Origin: CBFGWV01 sp965652545
GTDB taxonomy: Bacteria > Pseudomonadota > Gammaproteobacteria > Competibacterales > Competibacteraceae
Reading direction: 5' to 3'
Length of the DNA: 35,466 bases
NCBI GenBank assembly: GCA_965652545.1
Contig: CBFGWV010000022.1
Span: 1 to 35,466, forward strand
The notes beneath the pieces were generated by a model. That model saw nothing but the letters and a program-made list of their open reading frames with translations. It did not search any database and was not told the DNA's origin. Position 1 is the first letter of the stretch, and each line of letters opens with the position of its first letter. Positions 7,675-16,112 of this stretch are shown piece by piece. Both the position numbers and the translations under genes were made by a program.

Positions 7675-10095
7675 TCAGCCGCGCATGCGCGCGAACGTCG
7701 GGTCGAACAAGGTCTCCGTGAACAGCCGCGCCGGACGACGCTCGCCAAGGATCTCGATCTCGACCTCCAACCCCGGCTCGATCAGCGCCGGAGGCAGGAA
7801 GCCATAGGCCACCGACTGCTCGACGAAATGGGCATAACCACCGGAGGTCACGAAGCCGACCACCTTGCCGTCGTGCCAGATCGGCTCGTCGGCCACCACG
7901 TCGGCATCCGCCGCTTCCACGGTGAAGTAACACAGCTTACGCACCGGCTCGGCCGCCTTGTCCGCCAGGGCCGCGGCCTTGCCGATGAACTCCACCGGCT
8001 TGTTGTAGGCCACGAAACGGTCCATCCCCACCTCCACCGGACGGTAGTCGGGCTTGAACTCGCGCATCCAGGAGCCGAAGTTCTTCTCCAGTCGCAGGCT
8101 CATCATGGCGCGCATGCCGAACGGACGCAGGCCAAGATCCCGGCCCGCCTCAGTAAGGGTCTGGTACAGGCTGAGCTGGTGCTCGGCCGGCACATAGATC
8201 TCGAACCCCAGGTCGCCGGTGTAGGTCACCCGCTGCACGATGGCATCGCACAGGCCAACCTCCATCCGCCGCACCCGCATGAACGGGAAGGCCTCGTTGG
8301 AGACATCGGCACGGGCCACCCGCGCCAGCAGCTCGCGCGATTTCGGACCGGCGATCTGAAAGCCGATCCGCGCCAGGGAAACGTTCTCCAGACGCACGCT
8401 GCCATCGGCCGGCAGGTGCTGCTCGAACCAGCGCATATGGTAGGCCTGCGCACCGTAGGAGGCCGTAACCTGATAGGTGTCCTCACCCAGGTTGGAGATC
8501 GTGAAATCGCCGATGATCCGCCCCTGCGGACTGAGCATGGGCGTGAGCGTGATCCGCCCCTCGGCCGGGATGCGCCCAGCCATGATCATGTCCAACCAGC
8601 CGGCGGCGCCCGGGCCACTGACGATGTACTTGCCGAAGTTGTGGATCTCGTTCAAACCGACGGCCGTGCGCACCGCGCGGCATTCCTCGGCCACCGTGTG
8701 AAACGCGTTGGAGCGGCGGAATGAGGGAATTTCGTACGGTTCCTCGCCCTGCGGGGCAAAGTAGTTCACGTGCTCGAGCCCGTAGCCGCTGCCGAAGACG
8801 GCGTTGGCGTCCTTCCACACCGAATACGCCGGGGTGGTGTTCAGCGGCCGGCAGGCCGGCAGCTCTTCGTTGGGGTAGGAAATACTGAAACGGCGCTGGT
8901 AGTTCTCGGTGACCTTCAAGCGGGTGTACGCCTTGGTGCACCAGTTGCCGAAACGGGCCACATCCATCGCGAACACATTGCGTGAGGGCTCGCCGTGGAC
9001 CATCCACTCGGCCAGGGTCAAGCCCACGCCGCCACCCTGGCTGAAGCCGGCCATGACCGCGCAGGCGGACCAATAATTGCGCAGGCCCGGCACCGGACCG
9101 ACCAGCGGGTTGCCATCAGGGGCAAAGGTGAACGGGCCGTTGATCACCCGCTTCAGCCCGGTGCGGGCAAGACAGGGGTAACGGCGCTGGGCGGCCTCCA
9201 GCGGCTCGGCGATGCGGTCCAGGTTGTCGTTGAGCAACTCGTGGCCGAAATTCCACGGCGTACCGTCGACCGCCCAGGGGTCGCAACGCTGCTCGTAGAT
9301 ACCGATGACCAGCCCGCGCCCTTCCTGGCGCAGATAACTCTCGCCGGCCGGGTCCATGACATGGGGCAGCTCGCGGCCCAGCTCGTACACCTCGGGAATC
9401 TCGTCGGTGATGAGGTACTGGTGCTCCATCGGGTGCAGCGGCAGGAACACCCCGGCCATGGCGCCGACCTCGCGCGCCCAAAGGCCGCCAGCGTTGACCA
9501 CATGCTCGGCATGGACGATGCCCTGCTCGGTGACCACGGACCAGCTTCCGTCTGCGCGCGGGATGAGCTCCAACACCCGGTTGCGCAACACGATTTCCGC
9601 GCCGTTCATGCGCGCGGCCTTGGCATAAGCGTTGGTGGTGCCGTTGGGGTCCAGGTGACCGTCCAGGGGGTCGTACAAAGCGCCGATCACCCCGTCGGTG
9701 TCGGTAATCGGCGAAAGCTTGCGTATCTCCTCGGGCCCGACGATCTCGGTGTTCAGCCCCATATAACGGTGCTTGGCACGCTCGGCCTTGAGGTAGTCCA
9801 TACGCTCGGGGGTGGTGGCCAGTGTCAGCCCGCCCACGTGGTGCAGCCCGCAGGAGACGCCGGACACCTCTTCGAGCTCCTTATAGAGCTTGATGGTGTA
9901 CTCCTGCAGCGCCGCCATGTTGGTGTCGGCGTTGATGGTGTGGAAGCCGCCGGCGGCGTGCCAGGTCGAGCCGGAGGTGAGCTCCGAACGCTCGATGAGC
10001 ATCACATCCGGCCAGCCGAGCTTGGTCAGGTGATAGAGCACGCTACAGCCGACGACACCGCCGCCGATCACCACCACTTGGGCTTGGTCTTTCAT
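7675..10095 (-). CDS. FAD-dependent dehydrogenase/GcvT fusion, dimethylglycine- or sarcosine-dehydrogenase-like
   Basis: 806 aa. The N-terminal half is a DAO-type FAD domain: dinucleotide motif GGGVVG (~11-16), then STWHAAG with His46 at the place where dimethylglycine and sarcosine dehydrogenases attach FAD covalently. Residues ~430-800 are the GcvT aminomethyltransferase domain, with its C-terminal barrel. Enzymes of this kind oxidatively demethylate N-methylated glycines; the GcvT part passes the formaldehyde-level carbon to tetrahydrofolate, yielding methylene-THF. No signal peptide, so cytoplasmic. It follows the MttB-family gene on the same strand with 30 bases between them, and ends at the terminator at 7556-7586, so the two form an operon. 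The exact substrate (dimethylglycine, sarcosine or another methylamine) cannot be told from sequence alone. Confidence 0.9.
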   Translation of the reverse strand: MKDQAQVVVIGGGVVGCSVLYHLTKLGWPDVMLIERSELTSGSTWHAAGGFHTINADTNMAALQEYTIKLYKELEEVSGVSCGLHHVGGLTLATTPERMDYLKAERAKHRYMGLNTEIVGPEEIRKLSPITDTDGVIGALYDPLDGHLDPNGTTNAYAKAARMNGAEIVLRNRVLELIPRADGSWSVVTEQGIVHAEHVVNAGGLWAREVGAMAGVFLPLHPMEHQYLITDEIPEVYELGRELPHVMDPAGESYLRQEGRGLVIGIYEQRCDPWAVDGTPWNFGHELLNDNLDRIAEPLEAAQRRYPCLARTGLKRVINGPFTFAPDGNPLVGPVPGLRNYWSACAVMAGFSQGGGVGLTLAEWMVHGEPSRNVFAMDVARFGNWCTKAYTRLKVTENYQRRFSISYPNEELPACRPLNTTPAYSVWKDANAVFGSGYGLEHVNYFAPQGEEPYEIPSFRRSNAFHTVAEECRAVRTAVGLNEIHNFGKYIVSGPGAAGWLDMIMAGRIPAEGRITLTPMLSPQGRIIGDFTISNLGEDTYQVTASYGAQAYHMRWFEQHLPADGSVRLENVSLARIGFQIAGPKSRELLARVARADVSNEAFPFMRVRRMEVGLCDAIVQRVTYTGDLGFEIYVPAEHQLSLYQTLTEAGRDLGLRPFGMRAMMSLRLEKNFGSWMREFKPDYRPVEVGMDRFVAYNKPVEFIGKAAALADKAAEPVRKLCYFTVEAADADVVADEPIWHDGKVVGFVTSGGYAHFVEQSVAYGFLPPALIEPGLEVEIEILGERRPARLFTETLFDPTFARMRG

Positions 10096-10125
10096 ATCTG
10101 GATCACTCGCTCGTAATCGGTTTTC

Positions 10126-11697
10126 TTAAAAGTCGGACGGGGCGCCGCCCTCGGCCTTGCGGCGGGCGACGAAGGCATCGAGCTCTTCGGCGGTGGCTGC
10201 ATCCAGCGGCGGGGCTTCGTATTCCGCCAGCAACCGTTTCATCAGGGTATTGGCACGTTGTGCCGCATCCGGGGCGCCGGCCAGCTGCCAGGCCTCGAAA
10301 TTGCGCCAGTCGGAGATCATCGGCGCGTAGAAGGCATGCTCGTAACGCGACATGGTGTGCGGACTGCCGAAGAAGTGGCCACCGGGGCCCACCGCACGGA
10401 TGGCATCCAGGGCCAGCTCTTCGGTGTCCACGGCGACGGGCTTCATGAACTCGGCCACCATCTGCAACAGATCGGCATCGAGAACCATTTTCTCGAACGA
10501 GGCCACCAGCCCCCCTTCCATCCAGCCGCAGCCGTGCATGAGCAGGTTGGTGTGCGCCTGCGCGGTCGCCCACAGCGAGAACACGGACTCGTACGCCGCC
10601 TGCGCGTCCACCGGGTTGCTGGCGTTGACGTTGGAGGAGCGGTACGGCACGCCGTACTTGCGCGCCAGCTGCCCGCCGACCAGCACCGCTTTCATGTACT
10701 CCGGCGTACCGAAGGCCGGCGCGCCTGACTTCATGTCCACATTGGAGGTGAAGCCGCCGTACATCACCGGCGCACCCGCGCGGACCAGCTGGGTGAAGGC
10801 CAGCCCGGCCAGGGCCTCGGCATTCTGCTGGACCAGCGCACCGGCCAGGGTCACCGGGGCCATGGCGCCGGCCAGGGTGAACGGCGTGATCACCACCGCC
10901 TGATTGCGTCCGGCCATCTCGATGATGCCGCGCAGCATGAACTCATCGAGCTTCAGCGGGCTGTTGGTATTGATGATGGTGAACGACGAAGGCTCGCGCT
11001 CGAGCTGCTCATAGCTGACGCCGCGGCCGATACGCACGATCTCGATGCCATCGAGATTGCGCTCGCGCCCCAACGAATACACGTGGAACACCTTGTCGGT
11101 GAGGACGACGAAATCGCGCAGCGCCTCCAGGTGGCGGATCGATGGGTGGATATCGATCGGCTCGACCGGATACCCGCCCATGGCGTGGATGATATTGAGA
11201 CTCTGCGCCAGACGGGTCAGGTTGCGGAAGTCATTCTGATTGCCCGGCCGTCGACCGCCGTCGAGGTCCGAGACGTTCGGCGCGCTGGCCACCGCGCACA
11301 CGGCCATGCTGTTGCCGCCGATGTGCAGGTTGTGGGCCGGGTTGCGCGCGTGCAGCGTGAATTGTGACGGCGCCTTGGCCACCAGGGTTTCGATCATTGT
11401 GCGATCGAAGCGCACCCGCTGGCTGTCGGGGCTGACATCGGCACCGGCGGCCTTGAGCAGCTCGCGCGCCTCCGGCAGCAGGAAGTCCATGCCGAACTCT
11501 TCCAGCAGCGTGAGCGAGGCCTGGTGGATGGCCTCGAGGGCGTCCTCGGACACCAGGCCCTGCGCCGGAAACGGGTTGCTCAGATGCAACCAGGGCAACT
11601 GGTCCACCTTGGCCGTCGAACGCCCGGCCGACCGCGCCGCGCCGCGACGGCCACTCGTGCGTCGTGCACCCTCGGGTCGATCTGCCTGTTCGTCCAT
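10126..11697 (-). CDS. MttB-superfamily methyltransferase (non-pyrrolysine type)
   Basis: 523 aa, the usual length for the trimethylamine methyltransferase (MttB) family; the ATG at 11697 has a strong GGGAGGTG site. After a basic, Arg/Ala-rich N-terminal ~30 residues, the TIM-barrel region shows family features: FGMDFLLPEARELL, the 'HARNP' segment, PFTLAGAMAPVTLAGAL, and near the end a GPGGHFFGSPHT block. There is no in-frame amber codon, so it is a non-pyrrolysine member; characterised ones demethylate quaternary amines such as glycine betaine to a corrinoid protein. No corrinoid protein or activase gene is next to it; instead it is paired with a GcvT-fused dehydrogenase, a pairing known from marine proteobacteria that suggests transfer through folate or a distant corrinoid partner (inference). 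Confidence 0.88.
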   Translation of the reverse strand: MDEQADRPEGARRTSGRRGAARSAGRSTAKVDQLPWLHLSNPFPAQGLVSEDALEAIHQASLTLLEEFGMDFLLPEARELLKAAGADVSPDSQRVRFDRTMIETLVAKAPSQFTLHARNPAHNLHIGGNSMAVCAVASAPNVSDLDGGRRPGNQNDFRNLTRLAQSLNIIHAMGGYPVEPIDIHPSIRHLEALRDFVVLTDKVFHVYSLGRERNLDGIEIVRIGRGVSYEQLEREPSSFTIINTNSPLKLDEFMLRGIIEMAGRNQAVVITPFTLAGAMAPVTLAGALVQQNAEALAGLAFTQLVRAGAPVMYGGFTSNVDMKSGAPAFGTPEYMKAVLVGGQLARKYGVPYRSSNVNASNPVDAQAAYESVFSLWATAQAHTNLLMHGCGWMEGGLVASFEKMVLDADLLQMVAEFMKPVAVDTEELALDAIRAVGPGGHFFGSPHTMSRYEHAFYAPMISDWRNFEAWQLAGAPDAAQRANTLMKRLLAEYEAPPLDAATAEELDAFVARRKAEGGAPSDF

Positions 11698-12383
11698 TGT
11701 TCACCTCCCGTTGCATGTCGCTGTGGGAACAGCCGCATACGACACCGCTGCCGGTCGTCGGGATGCAGCCTGTTTTCCGTATGACTTATCGGTGCAAGAC
11801 CCGCTGGTCTATCCGCAAGTCAATGATTTTCATGGCCCTTGGCGCAACGCCTCAGTCACCCGCGGCACCGTGCCGCGTGCCGTTCGCATACCCCATAGCA
11901 AGCGCCACGACCGGCGCGAAAACAAGGCGACCCAGCCCGCCGCTGTCGCGAACACTAAACTGCGATTCGCCGCGATGCTCATTGGCCTCAGCGCCGATGC
12001 CATCCCGCACCGAATCGTTGCAGGACACGGTGATGCCGCAAGTTCCACCCGCCCAAGCCCCGGATAGGCGAAACCCGGGTGACGCGCCGCGATAAGCGGT
12101 CCATACGCCCGTCCAGCCGGTAATGGGGTATTCGGTTTTCTTGTGAAATACGCACATTCCAGGCCGCCTGCTTTACAGCGCACCGCACACCCGTCTACGT
12201 TTCGTGTGGCGAATCTAAAACGCTTAAAAGGGGGTGGCACGGCAGCCGGCGAAAACGCATCGTCAAGTCGTTAACGTGTGCGGACAGACCGGCTACGGGT
12301 CACTGTATCGCTTGGGTAGCCAGCCGCACATTGCTTGCAATGGTCAGGCTGACCCGGCCACATGGATGTTTTAATCAGCAGAC
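11698..12383. other. Intergenic region between divergent operons
   Basis: About 690 bases between the MttB-family operon (minus) and the biosynthetic operon (plus). Open frames of up to 136 codons exist on the minus strand, but their products are low-complexity mixtures without family resemblance, several frames are open at once, and no ribosome sites precede them. It should hold the promoters of both operons; I could not identify a convincing -35/-10 pair. Confidence 0.5.
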
Positions 12384-13193
12384 ATGAATATACTTTTCTA
12401 CCCGGCTTATCCCGACAAAGAATATTACAGCCTCAGCCTGATCATGCATCGATTGGGTTACACCGCGACACTGGACACGCAAGCGGATATCGATGCGGTA
12501 TTCATTTGGTGCGACAAGACTTGGGTAGACGTACCTGCCGCATTGCGTGCGGCACATGCCGGACGGCCGTTCATCAACGGCGATTGCACCGATATCAGCA
12601 AACGCCATGTGGATGCCGTATGCCAAAAGGTGTTCGGCTACGGCAGCCTGCTCGACCCGACGCGCCACCTGGGCTCTTGCGTCCAGAAGCCGGATGAAAA
12701 CGCGGTCAAGGGTGGACGCATCGTCACCGCGCCACTGGTGCTGGCGCAGCCGGGCATGGTCTATCAGCGGCTGATCCGCTCCGGTGGCGGCGACCTTCAG
12801 GTGGAGTACCGCGTACCCATCGTGCTGGGCGCGCCACCGTTGGTCTACGAGATTCACCAAGAGGCGCCACGCAAAAGCCTCGACCACAGACCGCAGCAAC
12901 CCCCGCTGCTGCGCGTGCCAGAGGAGATCTTCAGCCCCGCGGAAATGCGCGACGTCCTCGCGTTCTGCGCGGCCATCCATCTGGATTTCGGCGAACTGGA
13001 CATTCTGCGCTGCCGCGAGAGCCAGCGCCTTTATGTGCTCGATGCCAATAAAACGCCTGCCGGTTATGGCTTGTTGAACCGCTTCAACTGGCGCCATATG
13101 GACAGGCATCACGCACTGGATTTACTGGCGGGGCATTTCGCCGATCGTCTGGAGCGGCGTGTCAACGGCATACGCATGGTCAAGACTGCATGA
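12384..13193 (+). CDS. Short ATP-grasp-like protein, first gene of the biosynthetic operon
   Basis: 269 aa from the ATG at 12384 (weak ribosome site). The C-terminal third has the pattern of an ATP-grasp catalytic end: DFGELDILRC (~193-202) followed by YVLDANKTPAGYG (~208-220), where acidic residues and an Asn would hold Mg-ATP; CVQKPDENA (~100) may be the ATP-contacting segment. ATP-grasp enzymes join a carboxylate to an amine or thiol via an acyl-phosphate. The protein is shorter than most (300-450 aa) and its N-terminal domain is small, so activity is not certain. No signal peptide. It overlaps the next gene by ATGA, indicating coupled translation in a pathway operon. Confidence 0.6.
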   Translation: MNILFYPAYPDKEYYSLSLIMHRLGYTATLDTQADIDAVFIWCDKTWVDVPAALRAAHAGRPFINGDCTDISKRHVDAVCQKVFGYGSLLDPTRHLGSCVQKPDENAVKGGRIVTAPLVLAQPGMVYQRLIRSGGGDLQVEYRVPIVLGAPPLVYEIHQEAPRKSLDHRPQQPPLLRVPEEIFSPAEMRDVLAFCAAIHLDFGELDILRCRESQRLYVLDANKTPAGYGLLNRFNWRHMDRHHALDLLAGHFADRLERRVNGIRMVKTA

Positions 13194-14185
13194 ATGAAAA
13201 AAGCGCCTTAGTGACTGTGACCAGCGACAATTACATTGTTGCGACCGATGTCTGGTTATACAGCGTATTACGCATCCATCCGGACTTTGACAAGGACATC
13301 ATCGTTATTATCGACGAGTTGTCCGAGACTGCGAGGCAGCGCCTGCTGCGCCATTACCCAGTGCGTTTTCTCGTGCGCGACCGACTGTTGGAGTCGAAAA
13401 TCGCCACATTGCGCCAATCGGTTCCCACACTGCGGCCGGATCTGCACCACCGTTTGTTGTCCCTGGAGCTATTTCGCCTCGAGGATTACGACAGCATCGT
13501 CTTTCTCGACAGCGACGGTATTTGCGTCGGGCCGCTGGATGAGTTGTTCGCGTTGGGCGACATCGGACTGGCGGCCGTTGACGACGGCTTTACCTACGAA
13601 GACAACACCGCGGCGTTGCTAGGGTCCGTCGGTCTTGCCCCCTTGGGTGGGGCCGGCCGCTACGGGCGCAGCAACCTGCGGGAGACCTTCAACGCCGGGG
13701 CGATGGTCGTCTCCGCGCGCTATCTGCATGCCGCAGTGCATCGCGAGATCGCCGCGCTGCTGGACGACATCCCACTCTGGCGCAGCGCTGGCGCCCAGGG
13801 GTTCACCGATCAGATGGTCCTCAACCTGTTCTTCCAGGGCCAGCGCCAACGGCTGCACGGGCGCTACAACCTCATGCCGTTCATCGAGGCCTACCAACGG
13901 CATGTCGATGGCCTGCAACTGACCGACGCCCGTTTCGTCCACTATGCCGGGCGGATCAAACCCTGGTTCGACTACGACCCGGCGGCGATTGTCCGCCTCG
14001 CTCCGCATTACCTTCCCTACCTGCGGATCTGGCGGGACCTGTGGGAGAGCATGCGCTGCCGGGACGACGCCGGCTTGCGCGCCGGGCAGATCGTCGCCCA
14101 GCATGCGTGGACCGAGTCCGGCAAGGATGCGCAGTTATGCCGGCTCGGCACCGCGTTGGACCCCGGCACCGGCGGTGCATCATGA
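13190..14185 (+). CDS. Family 8-type glycosyltransferase
   Basis: 331 aa; the start overlaps the previous stop (ATGA at 13190-13193). The fold and motifs are those of GT8 retaining glycosyltransferases: an N-terminal nucleotide-binding segment starting SALVTVTSDNYIVATDVWLYSVL, the metal-binding DxD as FLDSDG (~105-110), FNAGAMVVSA (~166-175) lining the donor site, and HYAGRIKPWF (~253-262), the HxxGxxKPW motif that closes the active site. It would transfer a sugar from a UDP-sugar, retaining configuration; acceptor unknown, but in this operon a small molecule or a peptide is more plausible than LPS (inference). Cytoplasmic, no membrane segments. It also overlaps the following decarboxylase gene by ATGA. 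Confidence 0.85.
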   Translation: MNEKSALVTVTSDNYIVATDVWLYSVLRIHPDFDKDIIVIIDELSETARQRLLRHYPVRFLVRDRLLESKIATLRQSVPTLRPDLHHRLLSLELFRLEDYDSIVFLDSDGICVGPLDELFALGDIGLAAVDDGFTYEDNTAALLGSVGLAPLGGAGRYGRSNLRETFNAGAMVVSARYLHAAVHREIAALLDDIPLWRSAGAQGFTDQMVLNLFFQGQRQRLHGRYNLMPFIEAYQRHVDGLQLTDARFVHYAGRIKPWFDYDPAAIVRLAPHYLPYLRIWRDLWESMRCRDDAGLRAGQIVAQHAWTESGKDAQLCRLGTALDPGTGGAS

Positions 14186-15474
14186 ACGTCGGCTTCGAAC
14201 GCCTCAAGGCTATCGAAGCTCGCATCGGCGACACCTTTTATCTGCTGTCACTCGACCGCGTGGCGGAGAATCTGGCCGCGTTCGAGCGCGCCTTCAGCTG
14301 TCGCTACCCAGCCCATACCACGGCCTACTCCTTCAAGACCAACTACGCCCCCGCATTGTGCCGGTTCTTGAAGGCCACCGGCGCCCAGGCCGAAGTGGTG
14401 TCGGAGATGGAATACGAGATCGCGTTGTCCCTGGGTTACCGGGCGGGCGAGATCATCGTCAACGGCCCGGTGCATCGCCCAGCCTTCGTCGAGCGCATCC
14501 TGAGCGACGGGGCGTGTTTCAACGTCGATGGCTGGCCCATGCTCGAGATTGTCGGTGCTTACTGCCAGCGCCATTCGACGCAACCGGTGGCCGTCGGGCT
14601 GCGGCTGAACTACGCGGTCGCCGAAGCGGGCACATCGCGCTTTGGGTTCGACACCTCGGCACCGGGTATCGACAAGCTCGTCGCCTGGTTCGCGCAGCAC
14701 CCCAACTGCCGTTTGGCCGGGCTGCACAGTCATTTTTCCAACTCCTCGCGCAGCCTGGAGAGTTTTGCCAGCCGTATCCACGGCCTGCTGGCGGCGGTGC
14801 CCCGGCTGTTTCCCGGCGACGGCCCGGATTATCTCGATGTCGGCGGGGGGTTCTTCGGCAACATGCCGGCCAGCCTGGCACATCAGGTTGCCGGGTATAT
14901 CCCCAGCATCGACGAATACGCCGAAGTGATCACCACCGCGCTGTGTGCGTTCTTCTCCGAAGGGCGGCGGCCACGGCTATACACCGAGCCAGGGACGGCG
15001 CTGGTCGCGGACGCCATGGTGTTCGTGTGCCCGGTGCTGGATATCAAGTATGTCGAAGGCCGGCGAATCGCCCTGGTCAATGGCAGCAATCACAACATCA
15101 ACCACAAATGGAGCGGCGAGCGCCTGCCGTTTCGCCTCGTCCATCAAGGCCCGGCGCGGCCGCGCCCACATCGGCAAACCAGCATCGTCGGCAACACCTG
15201 TATCGAAAAAGACTGGTTGGTGGCCGATAGCGACGAGCCCATCGAGATCGGCGACTACCTCTGCTTTGAATTCTGCGGTGGCTATACCAATGTGCTGAAG
15301 CAGCCTTTCATTCACCCCTGCCAGCCGATCGTGGCCGAGCACAACGGCGATGTATTCGAAATTAAACGACAGGAGACCGTCGACGACATTCTGCGCACCT
15401 ACTGCGCGTCGACGTTGCCCCGCCTTGCCCTTGAAGAAAACGCCCGCGATACCGCGATCGCCGGCAATGACTGA
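14182..15474 (+). CDS. Fold-type III PLP-dependent decarboxylase (LysA/ornithine-decarboxylase-like)
   Basis: 430 aa from the ATG at 14182, which overlaps the glycosyltransferase stop; the frame is open 47 codons further upstream but those lie inside the previous gene. Motifs in order: YSFKTNY (~44-50) with the PLP-binding lysine, matching YAVKAN of diaminopimelate decarboxylase; GLHSHFSNSS (~176-185); the phosphate loop YLDVGGGFF (~216-224); and EPGTALVADA (~269-278), the EPGR-type motif with Thr in place of the usual Arg. Near the C-terminus FCGGYTNVL stands where GAYT/GAYG closes the active site. Predicted to remove CO2 from an amino acid, giving an amine building block. It is unlikely to be the housekeeping LysA given the altered motifs and operon setting. 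Confidence 0.82.
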   Translation: MNVGFERLKAIEARIGDTFYLLSLDRVAENLAAFERAFSCRYPAHTTAYSFKTNYAPALCRFLKATGAQAEVVSEMEYEIALSLGYRAGEIIVNGPVHRPAFVERILSDGACFNVDGWPMLEIVGAYCQRHSTQPVAVGLRLNYAVAEAGTSRFGFDTSAPGIDKLVAWFAQHPNCRLAGLHSHFSNSSRSLESFASRIHGLLAAVPRLFPGDGPDYLDVGGGFFGNMPASLAHQVAGYIPSIDEYAEVITTALCAFFSEGRRPRLYTEPGTALVADAMVFVCPVLDIKYVEGRRIALVNGSNHNINHKWSGERLPFRLVHQGPARPRPHRQTSIVGNTCIEKDWLVADSDEPIEIGDYLCFEFCGGYTNVLKQPFIHPCQPIVAEHNGDVFEIKRQETVDDILRTYCASTLPRLALEENARDTAIAGND

Positions 15475-15503
15475 GCCCAACACGCAATTACGGTCGGGAG
15501 GCC

Positions 15504-16112
15504 ATGGACACGATGACGGCGATTTCCCTTCAGGCTGAAACCCGCCTGCCCACCGAGCACGGTGTATTCGATATGCAGGTCTACCGTACGAGCGCCGGGG
15601 AGTTGCTGACGGCCATTGTCGCCGGCAAACCGCACGGGTGTCCGGACCTGCCACTGCGCGTGCATTCGGCCTGCTTCACCTCGGAAACGCTCGGGTCGCT
15701 CAAATGCGATTGCAAACAACAATTGGACTACGCCTTGTCCTATATCGCCGATGCCGGTGGTGTCGTGCTGTACCTGCAACAGGAAGGCCGGGGGATCGGG
15801 CTGGAGAATAAGATCCGCGCCTACGCTCTGCAGCAGGAGGGCTACGACACTATCGAGGCCAACCTGCGCTTAGGCCTGCCCGTGGATGCGCGCACCTACG
15901 AACACGCCGCCGCGGTCATCCGTCACCTGGGCATCGCATCCATACGCCTGATCACCAACAACCCGGACAAAATCCGCCAGTTGGAGGCCTTGGGTGTCGT
16001 CATCAGCGGCGTCATTCCGGTACCCGCGGTGGCCAATACCCACTCCATCGCCTACCTGGAGACAAAGCGCCGACGGATGGGACACAGCCTGCGCGTGAGG
16101 GATGCCGGATGA
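15504..16112 (+). CDS. GTP cyclohydrolase II-like protein (RibA paralogue)
   Basis: About 202 aa, the length of stand-alone RibA (E. coli 196 aa). It has the zinc site HSACFTSETLGSLKCDC (Cys-x10-Cys-x-Cys), the catalytic QQEGRGIGL motif (~95-103) and LITNNPDK (~153-160), so it is probably active: opening GTP to a formamide pyrimidine or diaminopyrimidine with release of formate and pyrophosphate. The start is ambiguous: ATG at 15504 is only 2 bases from GGGAGG, whereas the in-frame ATG at 15513 is 11 bases away. The gene lies 29 bases after the decarboxylase and overlaps the next gene by ATGA. No other riboflavin gene is near, so it probably supplies a pathway intermediate here rather than flavin. 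Confidence 0.88.
   Translation: MDTMTAISLQAETRLPTEHGVFDMQVYRTSAGELLTAIVAGKPHGCPDLPLRVHSACFTSETLGSLKCDCKQQLDYALSYIADAGGVVLYLQQEGRGIGLENKIRAYALQQEGYDTIEANLRLGLPVDARTYEHAAAVIRHLGIASIRLITNNPDKIRQLEALGVVISGVIPVPAVANTHSIAYLETKRRRMGHSLRVRDAG

Noticed and set aside
8995..10116. Open frame of 373 codons on the plus strand
   Set aside because: It lies entirely antisense to the FAD/GcvT dehydrogenase gene, whose product has clear family motifs; the antisense product is His/Gly/Val-rich without domain resemblance, a usual by-product of high GC.
10126..11697. Pyrrolysine-containing MttB
   Set aside because: The frame has no internal amber codon, so it belongs to the non-pyrrolysine branch.
11830..12240. 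Possible 136-codon gene on the minus strand in the intergenic region
   Set aside because: No ribosome site, no family resemblance, several overlapping frames equally open; no sign of being coding.
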